Numbered from the stretch's first letter, positions 32,992-42,045 are shown. The stretch: DNA of 64,000 nt from Planotetraspora silvatica (GCF_016863315.1 NZ_BOOQ01000037.1:43098-107097), one strand, 5' to 3'. Numbers and translations: made by a program. Notes: generated from the letters alone by a model not told the origin.

Positions 32992-33684
32992 ATGGCACCG
33001 GAGAAACTGACCCGACTGACCGTGATCGAGAAGGCACTCGAGCTCGCCGACGACGAGGGGCTCGAGACCGTCACGATCAGACGTCTCGCGCAGGAGCTGG
33101 GCGTCACGCCGATGGCGCTCTACTGGCATTTCAAGAACAAGGAGCTACTGCTCCACGCGGTGGCCGATCACGTGCTCGCCGAGGTGACGCCGGATTTCGA
33201 TCCCGCGTCCCCGTGGAACGTCCGGCTCCGGGCGATGGTCGAGGCGCTCGTCCGCGTCCTGCGGAGGCATCCCTCGATGGTCGGGGTGTTCCCGATGATC
33301 CACAAGGAGCAGGTGAGCAGCTTCACCCTCGCCACGGAGACCGCCCTCACGCTTCTCAGCCAGGCGGGATTCACGCTGGAGGAGGGCTTCCTGATCTCGT
33401 CCCACCTGCTCCACGGAGTCCTCGCGCTGGTGGGCGACGATCCCGGCTGCCCGCGGACCCTGAACGCGGGCGAGGCCGTGGAATGGCGCCGGCAGAAGCG
33501 GCTCGCTCTCGAGTCGCTGCCCCAGGACCGGTTCCCCAGCATGGTGGCGTTCGGAAAGACCTTCGAGGCCGAGCGGGACGTCGAGCACTACTACGCCTTC
33601 GGGGTCGACCTCCTGCTCTCCGGCATCGAGGCGACGGCGGCGCAGAGGACGCCGAGTACGGCCACTCCGAGCAGCACCAGATAG
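32992..33684 (+). CDS. TetR-family repressor (tetracycline-repressor-like C-terminus)
   Basis: The 230-residue product has the TetR HTH at about residues 8-55 (TVIEKALELADDEGLETV, IRRLAQELGVTPMALYWHFKNKELL). The ALYWHF helix and C-terminal helices (GFLISSHLLHGVLALVGDD) are of the TetR_C_1 class. ATG 32992 is used; a TTG at 32956 would add SSAARKRTGRP, which also looks like a TetR N-terminus, but it overlaps the likely -10 TATAGT. The last 94 bp overlap the end of the convergent second exporter gene. It is the probable repressor of the divergent exporter. Confidence 0.92.
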   Translation: MAPEKLTRLTVIEKALELADDEGLETVTIRRLAQELGVTPMALYWHFKNKELLLHAVADHVLAEVTPDFDPASPWNVRLRAMVEALVRVLRRHPSMVGVFPMIHKEQVSSFTLATETALTLLSQAGFTLEEGFLISSHLLHGVLALVGDDPGCPRTLNAGEAVEWRRQKRLALESLPQDRFPSMVAFGKTFEAERDVEHYYAFGVDLLLSGIEATAAQRTPSTATPSSTR

Positions 33685-35042
33685 GTCCGCCGGAACCCCG
33701 TCATGAGCTGCTGGAGGGCGACGGGGGACACCCTGGACAGGGTCCCGGCGTACACCTGGCGGCGCAACTCCGGCGCGACCGAGGCGGTGAGCACGCTCAG
33801 CGTCGTGGCCACGCTGAGCACGACGCCGACGTTCATGAACATGAGCCGGAACCCGTTCACGACTCCGAGGCTTCCTGGAGGCAGCGCGCTCATCACCTGG
33901 GTGGTGTTGCCCGTGAGGAAGGTCCCGCTGCCGCACCCGGCGACGAAGAGCCCGATCCCGATCACCCAGTACGGCGTGGCCGTACCGGCGGACAGGGCCA
34001 GGACGAGGAGGCCGGCGGCGGAGGCCGCGGCCCCGCCGATGGCGAGGACGGCGGGGCTCGTCCTGCGGCCGAGCGCGCCGGCGATGGGGGAGGCCAGCGT
34101 CATCCCGATCGGGACGGGCAGCACGCCGAGCCCGGCGGTCAGCGCGTCCACGCCGCGGGCCGCCTGGAAGTACAGGCCGGCCAGCAGGATCAGGGACGCC
34201 CGCGCCAGCGCGTTGCAGAGCGAGGCGAGGTTGGCGAAGGCGAGCATCCGGCCGCCGAGGAGCGTCAGGTCGAGCACGGGATGGCTCGCCCGCCGCTCCA
34301 CCAGCACGAGCACGGGAACGAGCGCGGCCGCGAGGAGGCCGGGCAGCAGGTCGCCCTGGCTGATCGCGATCAGCGCCGCGGAGAGGGCGGCGAACACGAT
34401 CAGGTTCCCGAGCACGTCCACCGGCTCCCGGCGGCTGCGGGGGACCTTCCTGAGCATCAGGGCGCCCCACACGAGCGCGGCCAGCCCCGGCGGCACGTTG
34501 ACCCAGAAGATCCAGCGCCAGCCCAGCGTGTCGGCGATCAGGCCGCCCAGTGTCGGTCCCATGAGCTGGGCCACCGACAACGTCCCTATGTAGACGCCCA
34601 TCCCCTGGCTCAGCCGATCGGCCGGGAAGGCGTCGGTGATGATGACGGTGCCGTTGGCGAGGATCATCGCCGCGCCCAGGCCCTGGACGGCACGCATGGC
34701 GATGAGCACTCCCACGTCGGGGGCGAGCCCGGCGAGCAGGGACGCCGCCGTGTACAGGGCGAACCCGAGGAGGTAGACCTCCCGCCTGCCCAGCAGGTCG
34801 GCCACCCTGCCGAACAGGACCAGCGTGGTCGTGCTCGCCAGCAGATTCGCCAGCAGGATCCAGCTCGACGCGAGCGGCCCCGCGTCGAAGTTCCGCACGA
34901 CCTCGGGAAGCGCGACGTTGAGCGTGCTGGCGCTCATGCCGATGAGCACGAGGCCGAGCCCGGTGACCGAGGTGACCCGCCAGGCGTAACGCAGGGCACG
35001 GGCGTATTCGGGGGAACCCGGCTGCGGGGGGACGACGGCCAT
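33591..35042 (-). CDS. Second DHA2-family MFS exporter
   Basis: The 483-residue 14-helix transporter has MSASTLNVALPEVVRNFD in helix 1, FGRVADLLGRREVYLLGF (motif A) and LMGPTLGGLIADTLGWRWIFWVNVPPG (motif C region). It is a different subgroup from the exporter at 31439. ATG 35042 (MAVVPPQPGSPEYARAL) is preferred; the frame extends 49 codons upstream with atypical sequence. Its 3' end overlaps the TetR gene on the opposite strand. It is divergent from a pentapeptide-repeat gene. Two exporters, a repressor and a possible target-protection protein together suggest a resistance or self-protection cluster. Confidence 0.92.
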   Translation of the reverse strand: MAVVPPQPGSPEYARALRYAWRVTSVTGLGLVLIGMSASTLNVALPEVVRNFDAGPLASSWILLANLLASTTTLVLFGRVADLLGRREVYLLGFALYTAASLLAGLAPDVGVLIAMRAVQGLGAAMILANGTVIITDAFPADRLSQGMGVYIGTLSVAQLMGPTLGGLIADTLGWRWIFWVNVPPGLAALVWGALMLRKVPRSRREPVDVLGNLIVFAALSAALIAISQGDLLPGLLAAALVPVLVLVERRASHPVLDLTLLGGRMLAFANLASLCNALARASLILLAGLYFQAARGVDALTAGLGVLPVPIGMTLASPIAGALGRRTSPAVLAIGGAAASAAGLLVLALSAGTATPYWVIGIGLFVAGCGSGTFLTGNTTQVMSALPPGSLGVVNGFRLMFMNVGVVLSVATTLSVLTASVAPELRRQVYAGTLSRVSPVALQQLMTGFRRTYLVLLGVAVLGVLCAAVASMPESRRSTPKA

Positions 35043-35121
35043 GCCGTCGATTGTGCCCTGCTGATCACCGGCCGCCCGGTCGCTTGACAGGCGTGGACGT
35101 GAGCTGCCACCCTCCGGCCGC

Positions 35122-35802
35122 ATGTCCACCCCTACCTCGAGGCGCAAGCAGAAGGAGCCGGCGGCCCCGAAGGTGCCCGTCTCCCTCACCGTCGCCGGGC
35201 TCCCCGAGCACGATCTCGAGAACGACGGGGCCTACCGCGCGATGCACTTCAAGAGCATCGACCTGTCGTCGCGGCGTGCGCGCACGGCAGAGTTCGAGGG
35301 CTGCCGCTTCGTCGACACGGCCTTCGCGGGCACCGAGATGCACCGGGCCGAGCTCACCGACGTCGAGCTGGACCGCTGCGACCTGTCGAACATGAGGGTC
35401 CGCAGCTCGTCCGCCCACCGGGCGGTGGTGTCGGCCAGCCGGCTGACGGGCGCGGCCTGGTCGGAGTGCGCCTTCCACGACGTGGTCTTCGACACCTGCA
35501 GGGCCGACCTGGCGGGATTCAGGTTCTCGTCCTTCCGCACCGTCGTCTTCCGCGACTGCACGCTCCTGGAGGCCAACTTCCAGGACGCGGACCTGCGCGG
35601 GGCCCGGTTCGAGCGGTGCGACCTGACCGGCGCGCAGTTCTCCAACGCCAAGATGGCGGGCACGAGGTTCGCGGACTGCACGCTGGCGGGCATCGCCGGG
35701 GTCACCAGCCTCAGGGGGGCGATCATCAGGAGCTCGGACGCGTGGGGGCTCGTCCACAGCCTGGCCGGAGCCATGGGCATCACGATCGAGGACGCCTCAT
35801 GA
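35122..35802 (+). CDS. Pentapeptide-repeat protein
   Basis: This 226-residue protein is built of A(D/N)LxX-type five-residue repeats. They are recognisable from about residue 50 to 195 (AEFEGCRFVDTAF, AELTDVELDRCDLSNM, DADLRGARFERCDLTGAQF), which fold as a right-handed square helix. Such proteins can mimic DNA and shield gyrase (MfpA, Qnr), but most members have no assigned role and I see no decisive feature. A basic, Lys-rich N-terminal tail precedes the repeats. It ends 7 bp before the stop of the convergent Crp gene. Its partners may be the exporters to the left. Confidence 0.88.
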   Translation: MSTPTSRRKQKEPAAPKVPVSLTVAGLPEHDLENDGAYRAMHFKSIDLSSRRARTAEFEGCRFVDTAFAGTEMHRAELTDVELDRCDLSNMRVRSSSAHRAVVSASRLTGAAWSECAFHDVVFDTCRADLAGFRFSSFRTVVFRDCTLLEANFQDADLRGARFERCDLTGAQFSNAKMAGTRFADCTLAGIAGVTSLRGAIIRSSDAWGLVHSLAGAMGITIEDAS

Positions 35803-35809
35803 CCGGTCG

Positions 35810-36475
35810 CTAACGGGCGTGCCTCCGGAGCTCTTCGAGGTCGTGGACGACCACCCGGAGGCGGCCCGTCTCGATCAGGCCGCGGTCCCTGAGCGTGCGC
35901 AGCGCCTTGCTGACCGCCTCGCGGGACGCGCCGGTCCAGCCGGCCAGCTCGTCCTGCGAAAGCGGCAGGGCCACCCGGACTCCGCCGTCGACCGGCTCGC
36001 CGTACCGCTCGGCGAGCTCGACGAGCCTGGTCGCGACGCGTCCCGTGGTGTCGTAGGCGCCGTACTCGACCCGCTTGCGGTCGGCGTCCCGCAACCGCGC
36101 CACGATGAGCCGCATGAGCAGCACCGCCACGCGGCCGTGCCGATTCAGGAAACCGGGGAAGTCGCCGACCACGATCCCCTCGACGGGCTCCAGGGCCGTA
36201 ACCGTGCCTGACCGCGGATGGCCGTCGAGCGCCGACATGTCGCCCAGAAGCGCTCCCGGGCCGCGTATGGCCAGGACGACCTCGGTTCCGCTCTCGGTGT
36301 GGGAGGACACCTTGACCCGGCCTGAGGTGAGCACGAGGACCCAGTCGGCCGTCTCGCCCTCGTTCATCACGGTCGCCCCGCGCTCCCAGCCGCGGGTACG
36401 CCCCGCCGCCCGCAGGTCGTCGATCTCCTCAGCGGTCAGCAGGTCGAGGAACTCTCCCGGCTCCGGACTGATCAC
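35810..36475 (-). CDS. Crp/Fnr-family transcriptional regulator
   Basis: The 221-residue regulator has an N-terminal cyclic-nucleotide-binding domain (about residues 10-125). Its phosphate-binding cassette region reads LLGDMSALDGHPRSGTV, and the Arg-Ser pair is what CRP proteins use for the cyclic phosphate. The C-terminal winged helix (about 145-215) includes LSQDELAGWTGASREAVSKA. No N-terminal Cys cluster, so it is not an FNR oxygen sensor. GTG at 36475 follows GGAGGA and overlaps the cyclase stop by 4 bp. Regulator and nucleotide source are thus translationally coupled, suggesting the product of the cyclase is its ligand. Confidence 0.92.
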   Translation of the reverse strand: MISPEPGEFLDLLTAEEIDDLRAAGRTRGWERGATVMNEGETADWVLVLTSGRVKVSSHTESGTEVVLAIRGPGALLGDMSALDGHPRSGTVTALEPVEGIVVGDFPGFLNRHGRVAVLLMRLIVARLRDADRKRVEYGAYDTTGRVATRLVELAERYGEPVDGGVRVALPLSQDELAGWTGASREAVSKALRTLRDRGLIETGRLRVVVHDLEELRRHAR

Positions 36476-38607
36476 TCGTTCCTCCATTCGAGCGCGACCA
36501 GGCGGTAGGCCCGGACGGTCCGCACCTTCCCCTTCAGCGACAGGTCGCCGAGCGGCACGACATGAGCCGGTCCGATCAGGTCGCGGGTGGGCTGCCCGAT
36601 CACCACGGTCCCCGGCTCGGCCAGCGCCTGGAGCCTGGCCGCCACGTTGACCGCGTCGCCCATCGCGTTGAAGCCGCGGAACTCCGGGCTGCCGATGTTG
36701 CCGACGAGGGCCGGGCCCGTGTTCACGCCGACGCGGAACGTCGGCCACTCCACCGCGGGGATGCGCCCCGCCGCCTGTTCGGCCGCCACCTGCCGTGACA
36801 CCTCGGCGGCCGCGTCCTGCATCTCCAGCGCGGCCCGTACGGCCTTCGCCGCGTGGTCCTCCTGACGCGCGGGGGCGTTGAACAGGGCGAGCAACGCGTC
36901 GCCGACGAACTGCACGATCGTGCCGCCGTTGCCGAGCACGCACGGCACGGCCGCCGAGTGGTAGCGGTTGAGCATCTCGACGATCTCGCCGGGGGCGACC
37001 CGCTCGGAGAAGGCGGTGAACCCGCGCAGGTCGGCGAACAACGCCGTCACCTCGACGAGGCTGCCGCCGAGCGCGGCCTGGCCGGGGTCGGCCAGCAGGG
37101 ACTCCGCCACGTCGGGCGACATGTACTGCCGGAACAGGGTGTTCAGTTCGCGGTAGAGCCGTGCGTTCTCCAGGGAGATGGACACCTGACCGGCCAGGGC
37201 GGCCGCCAGCGCCTCGTCCTGGGCCGTCGTCCCCGCCGGGACGGACAGGGCTCCGGCGAGCCTGCCCTTGACGGTCACCGGATGGACGGCCCGCCCGTCC
37301 GCTCTGACCACCCGGCCCTCCGCGAGGGCCCGGGCGGTGTGCGGCGGTTCTGGCGGGCCGGCGCCGTACAGGGTGAGGCGGCCGTCCCGCATGAGACTCA
37401 GTCGGACGTCCCCGTAGGCCTGCCGTACCCGGTCGAGGATGGCGGCGAGCAGATCGGGCTCCGGAAGCCCGACACGGGTCTGGCGGCCCACGTCGACCAG
37501 CGCGCCGAGCCGTTCCGACAGGTCGCGCTCGGCGGCCAGCGCGGCTCCGGCCCGGTCGAGCACCGCCGCCTGGCCCTCGGTCAGCCGGAAGCGTCCCGCC
37601 AGCCGGGTGACGACGGGGACGCCCGACTCGGTCCTGCGGCGCAGGTGCCCGACGAGTTCCTCCAGCGCCTCCTCGTACTGCGCCTGCACACGGCGTGCGG
37701 TCGCCGACAGCGCCACGGCGTCGAACAGGCCGCCGGCCGCGCCCTCGCGGCGGAACTGGAGGTAGGCGCTGTAGGCGACGAAGAGGAAGGCGAACGTCAG
37801 CAGCAGGTGCCACTCCCACCACGACAGGTGCCACAGGCGGTGGGACATCCCGGCGACCATCGCCTCCGCCAGCAGGGCGTACGCCGTGATGAGGCTGATC
37901 AGGACCGCCGCGGGCCGCCGGCGGTGCAGCCGGAACATCATGACCGCCGACGCCGTGTAGAGCCCGACGCCGATGAGCGCGTACGGCCCCAGCCCCGCGC
38001 CATGGGGCGGCAGCGGCCCGCTCAGCGGCGTGAGACCGGGCACCAGGCACGCGAGCCCGAAGGCCGTCAACGCGGCCATGAGGCCCGCCCACAGCACGGC
38101 CTGGTAGCGGAGGACGGTTCGCGCGGCGCCCGCTCCCAGGGGCAGGGCGGACACGAAGGCGAAGGCGGAGGCGATCGTCAGGCCGACGGGCTGGGCCAGT
38201 TCGAAGCCGAGGGTGAGGCCGATGAAGATCCCCGGCGTGGTCAGCCCGTGAAGGAGGAAGAAGCCCGCGCTGCTGAGGAAGACCAGGGACACCAGCAACA
38301 ACCGCGCGTCGCCGCGCCGTGCGGACGCGCGGGCGATGAGGCCGCCCAGAACCACGTTGACGCCGGCCACGACGAGGATGAGCGCGAAATGGCTGGGATT
38401 GTCATGCCATTCGATGTCGAGGGCGGGCTGGGCCAGGAGCAGCCACAGGCCGAGGAGTGGAAGGACCAGGTGGATGGCCCACACGACCGCCCTGATCGGC
38501 TGCGTCGCCGGGGGAAGGTAGGGCTCGCGCGTCACCGCCGTTCGCCGTGCCGTCCCGCGAGTCGTCGAGTCGGTGGCCGTGTCGGTGGGCGTGTCGTCGG
38601 GCCGCAA
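36472..38607 (-). CDS. Membrane class III adenylate/guanylate cyclase with GAF-like region
   Basis: The 711-residue protein has about seven to eight membrane helices (residues 35-270), a coiled linker, a GAF-like region (about 330-480) and a C-terminal class III cyclase domain (about 510-700). Metal-binding Asp residues are in ALFADLRGFTAF and FVGDALLALFN; the transition-state Asn/Arg lie in DAVNVAARL. The two base-selecting positions are Gln (IVQFVGD, about residue 566) and Asn (GFNAMGD, about 647) instead of the common Lys and Asp/Thr. The same Gln-Asn pair has been described for M. tuberculosis Rv0386, so the product may be cAMP, but this is not certain. TTG start has GGAGG six bases upstream. 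Confidence 0.9.
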   Translation of the reverse strand: MRPDDTPTDTATDSTTRGTARRTAVTREPYLPPATQPIRAVVWAIHLVLPLLGLWLLLAQPALDIEWHDNPSHFALILVVAGVNVVLGGLIARASARRGDARLLLVSLVFLSSAGFFLLHGLTTPGIFIGLTLGFELAQPVGLTIASAFAFVSALPLGAGAARTVLRYQAVLWAGLMAALTAFGLACLVPGLTPLSGPLPPHGAGLGPYALIGVGLYTASAVMMFRLHRRRPAAVLISLITAYALLAEAMVAGMSHRLWHLSWWEWHLLLTFAFLFVAYSAYLQFRREGAAGGLFDAVALSATARRVQAQYEEALEELVGHLRRRTESGVPVVTRLAGRFRLTEGQAAVLDRAGAALAAERDLSERLGALVDVGRQTRVGLPEPDLLAAILDRVRQAYGDVRLSLMRDGRLTLYGAGPPEPPHTARALAEGRVVRADGRAVHPVTVKGRLAGALSVPAGTTAQDEALAAALAGQVSISLENARLYRELNTLFRQYMSPDVAESLLADPGQAALGGSLVEVTALFADLRGFTAFSERVAPGEIVEMLNRYHSAAVPCVLGNGGTIVQFVGDALLALFNAPARQEDHAAKAVRAALEMQDAAAEVSRQVAAEQAAGRIPAVEWPTFRVGVNTGPALVGNIGSPEFRGFNAMGDAVNVAARLQALAEPGTVVIGQPTRDLIGPAHVVPLGDLSLKGKVRTVRAYRLVALEWRNE

Positions 38608-38672
38608 CGGTGTCCTCCACGGTCGCTCACCTGCTGCCTGATTATCCCGATGTGCCGACCTTATGGGAACGC

Positions 38673-39815
38673 CTACGTCCGTGGGCGGTAGCGACCGGAC
38701 AGCCGGGCCAGCTTCAGGCTGAGGTGCAGGCTCAGCCGCTCCCCGCCGTCCGCCAGGTCGGTCTCCGCGAGAGTCTCGACCCGCTGCAGCCGGTAGTAGA
38801 GGGAGGTGCGGTGCAGTTGCAGCCGGCGCGAGGTCTCCAGTGCGCTGCCCGCCAGGTCCAGATAGATCTCCAGCGTCTCGAGCAGGGGCAGGTGCTGGTC
38901 GTCGCCGAGCAGTCGTTCGAGGCCGGGATGCAGGTCGTCATGGGGGACGCGGGTGAGCATCCGGTAGACGCCGAGCCTGGCCCATTCCACCGAGCGCCCG
39001 AGTTCGGGCACCTTGGCCGCGACCTCTGCCGCGTGCAGGGCCTCCGCGTACGACTCGGCCGCCCCGGCGAGTGACGGACGCGACCGGCCGATGCCGATCA
39101 GGACCGGCGTGTCCATCGCGGAGTGGATCTCCTCGGAGAACGTCGCCGTGCCCGCGGTGAGCAGGACGGCGTGGTCGTAGCGCACGAGGTGCAGGGGCTG
39201 GTGACCGGCCAGCCGCCGCCGCAGGGCGAGCAGCCCGCGTTCGAGCCTCAGTCGCAGCGCCTCGTCGGCCTCCGCCGCCACGGGCTTGGCGACCGTCACC
39301 GTGACGGGCACGCCCTGCGGGAACGCTCCGGCCTCGATCAGCGCGCGGGCGGCGCCCGCCTCTCCGAGCAGGACTCCGGTGATGGCCTCGAGTTCCCGGT
39401 GCGAGGTCAGGCCGGACGCGAGGCTCTCGTGGAAGAGGGCGAGCGCGAGCGCGGGGGCGGTCGCGGCCGCCACGTCGACCTCGGCGTCGGTCATGGCGGG
39501 GCCGACGTCGATGAACCAGAGGAACCCGAGCATCCGGCCGTCGTGCCGTACGGGGACGCACACCCGGGGCAGCAGCCCGAGGTCGGCGGCGCCAGGGGTG
39601 CGCAGTGGCCGCACGGCGTCGTTGATGCCGGCCGCGCGGAGGAAGGCGCGGACCTCGGACGTGGTGTGGCGGCGCAGGATGGAGTCCCGGCGGATGTCGT
39701 CGAGTTGCCCGTCCTGCTCGGAGTAGGCGACCACGCGCTGGCGACTGTCCTCAAGCAGAAGAGGCCGCCTGAGGCGCGCCGCGAGATTCTCCACGATGCG
39801 CTGAAGATCCGCCAC
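38673..39815 (-). CDS. PucR-family transcriptional regulator
   Basis: The 380-residue regulator has an N-terminal GAF-like region (MADLQRIVENLAARLRRPLLLED, VCVPVRHDGRMLGFLWFIDVG), a GGDEF-like middle section and a C-terminal PucR helix-turn-helix (about residues 325-375; LEIYLDLAGSALETSRRLQLHRTSLYYRL). Family members often control nitrogen or amino-acid use. It is divergent from the secreted metalloprotease gene with only 69 bp between them, so the protease is the most likely target, and a peptide or amino acid could be the signal. That link is inferred from position. Confidence 0.92.
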   Translation of the reverse strand: MADLQRIVENLAARLRRPLLLEDSRQRVVAYSEQDGQLDDIRRDSILRRHTTSEVRAFLRAAGINDAVRPLRTPGAADLGLLPRVCVPVRHDGRMLGFLWFIDVGPAMTDAEVDVAAATAPALALALFHESLASGLTSHRELEAITGVLLGEAGAARALIEAGAFPQGVPVTVTVAKPVAAEADEALRLRLERGLLALRRRLAGHQPLHLVRYDHAVLLTAGTATFSEEIHSAMDTPVLIGIGRSRPSLAGAAESYAEALHAAEVAAKVPELGRSVEWARLGVYRMLTRVPHDDLHPGLERLLGDDQHLPLLETLEIYLDLAGSALETSRRLQLHRTSLYYRLQRVETLAETDLADGGERLSLHLSLKLARLSGRYRPRT

Positions 39816-39884
39816 CCGGTCTCCTATCTGGACGTTCCTACGGTTGTCGGAGAACCGTCATTCGATCTTCTCTACAACTGAACG

Positions 39885-42035
39885 ATGATTTCGGTCAAGG
39901 CCGTATATAGCGTCCGAATCGTGAAACCCCTCTCTAAGCTCGTCAAGATCCTCCTGGCGGCCGCCGTGGTCGCCCCGGCCGCCCTGGCGGCCGCTCCCGC
40001 CTCCGCAGCCCCCGCCGACGATCCCGTCTACCCCTGGCGGCTGAACCAATGGCCGCAGACGCAGCCCTGGCAGCGTGACGAACCGGACGCGGCGCAGAAC
40101 CTGCGCGCGCTCACCACCCCCTCCACGCCCGCGGTCAAGCCCATCGACCCGCAGAACTGGAAGAACCCCGACCACATGACGTGGGCGGACTACAAGAAGG
40201 TCCCGGGAACCGACTGGGCCGACCCGAGCGTCAAGGGATCGACGCACACCTTCAAGGGCGCGCTGGTGCTGGTCGACTACACCAACCAGCCGTTCGTGGT
40301 GACCCAGCCTCAGGGCGCGACGGTCTTCGGCAACCCCAGCGCCGAGGCCCACGACATCCCGCGCGACCAGGTCGCCAAGTTCTACCAGGACTTCCTCAAC
40401 ACCCCCGGCAAGCTCAACAAGGGGCACACCCTCCACGAGTACTGGATGGAGGACTCCGGGGGCCGCTACGGCGTCGACCTCACGGGCTTCGGTCCCTACA
40501 CCATGCCGGGCAAGTCCTACGAGTACGGCATGGAGTACCAGCGCACCGCCTGCCCGGCCGGTGACACCTGCAACAGGAACCTGCGCACGGACGGCAACGC
40601 CGCCTGGGTCAACAGCGTCGGTCAGGACGTGGCGAGCCAGTACGACTTCGTCTTCTACGTGACCGCCGGCCAGGACGAGTCGTCGACCTGGCAGGAGTTC
40701 GGCATGATGAAGTTCCCGAACAAGGAGGACGTCACCGACGAGTTCGGCCCGCCGGACCCCAACCTCCCCAACTGGGCCAGCACCCGGTACGTCGACTGGA
40801 CCTCCTGGGCCGCGGGGTCCACGTTCTGGCCCAACGCCCGCTTCGGCGTCGACTCGGTCCAGGCCGAGAGCTCCGGCATGGGGACCTACGCCCACGAGTT
40901 CAGCCACATCATGGGCGTCGGCGACAACTACAACAACCCGTACTCCATCCCGGCGCGCCGGGACTACACCGGCATGTGGGAGATGCTCAGCCGCGGCAGC
41001 TTCAACGGGCCGGGCGGTCCGCACAGCCGCTGGCTGATCCCGCCGACCTCGGGCGCGTCCATGGGCGCCCAGCACATGCTCCGCAACAAGATCAAGCTGG
41101 GCATGGTGGACGAGCAGAACGTCCTGCGCCTGTCGCGTGACGCGCTCGCCCAGTCGGGTCTCGTCGTCGCCAAGGTGACCGCCCGGGAGGTCGAGCCCGG
41201 CAAGAACGGCCTGACCGGCGTCAACGTCGTGCTCGACGCGGGCGACAAGTCGACCGGCTCGTGCGTCGCGCAGACCGACCCGATGTGTGACGGCGGAAAC
41301 TACAACAACTACACGGTCGAGGTCGTCGACCGGATGGGCACCGACTCCTTCACGTCCGACTCCGGCGTGCTCCTGTCCAAGACCAAGGACACCGACAGCG
41401 CCCCCTTCGAGTGGGTGATCGACGCCAACCCGCAGGACATCGGGATGACCGACTACGTCCTGCCGGACGGCACCGCGGTCCCCATCACCATCGGCGACTA
41501 CCGTCAGCTGGCCGACGCCCTGTTCCACGCGGGCACCGACTCGGGCAGCGAGTACGAGTACGTCGACGAGGTCAACCGGCTGCACTTCTACATCACCGAC
41601 GTCGTGCGCGACAAGAAGGGCATCCTGTCCTACACCGTCGCAATCCGCTCCCTCGACGGCTCGGGCCCGCAGAAGCGCGGCGTCAAGCTCCTGCCCAGCG
41701 TCGGAGTGCCCGAGCAGAAGGGCGTGTCGACCTGCAGCTTCCCGCTGTTCAACACCGGCAAGGCGGCTGCCGTCCAGGGCCAGCACCCCGAGGACGTCAA
41801 GGCCTACCTCGGCAGCGACGTCTACCGGCTGAAGGCCGAGGTCACGGGCAAGGGCTGGAGCGTCACCACGCCCAACGCGCTCGCGGCCGTGGAGTTCGGC
41901 GAGCACGAGTCCGTCGAGGTCGCGGCTCAGCGGGCCGCGGGTGCCAGCCACCTGGCGACCGTCAAGCTGACGGCGACGTCCGAGAGCGACCCGACCAAGA
42001 AGGCGACCGCGACCTGCCTCGCGGTGGGTCTGTAG
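39885..42035 (+). CDS. Secreted M6-family metalloprotease (immune inhibitor A-like)
   Basis: This exported zinc protease has about 716 residues. The signal peptide has a basic start (KPLSKLVK) and ends near ASAAPADD. A propeptide-like segment follows, then the M6 catalytic domain with the zinc motif HEFSH (about residue 336) in GTYAHEFSHIMGVGDNYNNP. A Met-turn-like MWEMLSRGS lies downstream and the C-terminus is rich in strands. ATG 39885 is used; GTG 39921 would give a neater signal peptide and would fit a -10-like TATATAG at 39904. It ends with a strong terminator. Expression is probably controlled by the divergent PucR gene. Confidence 0.92.
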   Translation: MISVKAVYSVRIVKPLSKLVKILLAAAVVAPAALAAAPASAAPADDPVYPWRLNQWPQTQPWQRDEPDAAQNLRALTTPSTPAVKPIDPQNWKNPDHMTWADYKKVPGTDWADPSVKGSTHTFKGALVLVDYTNQPFVVTQPQGATVFGNPSAEAHDIPRDQVAKFYQDFLNTPGKLNKGHTLHEYWMEDSGGRYGVDLTGFGPYTMPGKSYEYGMEYQRTACPAGDTCNRNLRTDGNAAWVNSVGQDVASQYDFVFYVTAGQDESSTWQEFGMMKFPNKEDVTDEFGPPDPNLPNWASTRYVDWTSWAAGSTFWPNARFGVDSVQAESSGMGTYAHEFSHIMGVGDNYNNPYSIPARRDYTGMWEMLSRGSFNGPGGPHSRWLIPPTSGASMGAQHMLRNKIKLGMVDEQNVLRLSRDALAQSGLVVAKVTAREVEPGKNGLTGVNVVLDAGDKSTGSCVAQTDPMCDGGNYNNYTVEVVDRMGTDSFTSDSGVLLSKTKDTDSAPFEWVIDANPQDIGMTDYVLPDGTAVPITIGDYRQLADALFHAGTDSGSEYEYVDEVNRLHFYITDVVRDKKGILSYTVAIRSLDGSGPQKRGVKLLPSVGVPEQKGVSTCSFPLFNTGKAAAVQGQHPEDVKAYLGSDVYRLKAEVTGKGWSVTTPNALAAVEFGEHESVEVAAQRAAGASHLATVKLTATSESDPTKKATATCLAVGL

Positions 42036-42045
42036 TCACATGAGC

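Noticed and set aside
31439..36475. Recently acquired genomic island
   Set aside because: Gene types are accessory-like, but GC content and codon use match the surroundings, and no tRNA, integrase or flanking repeats are present.
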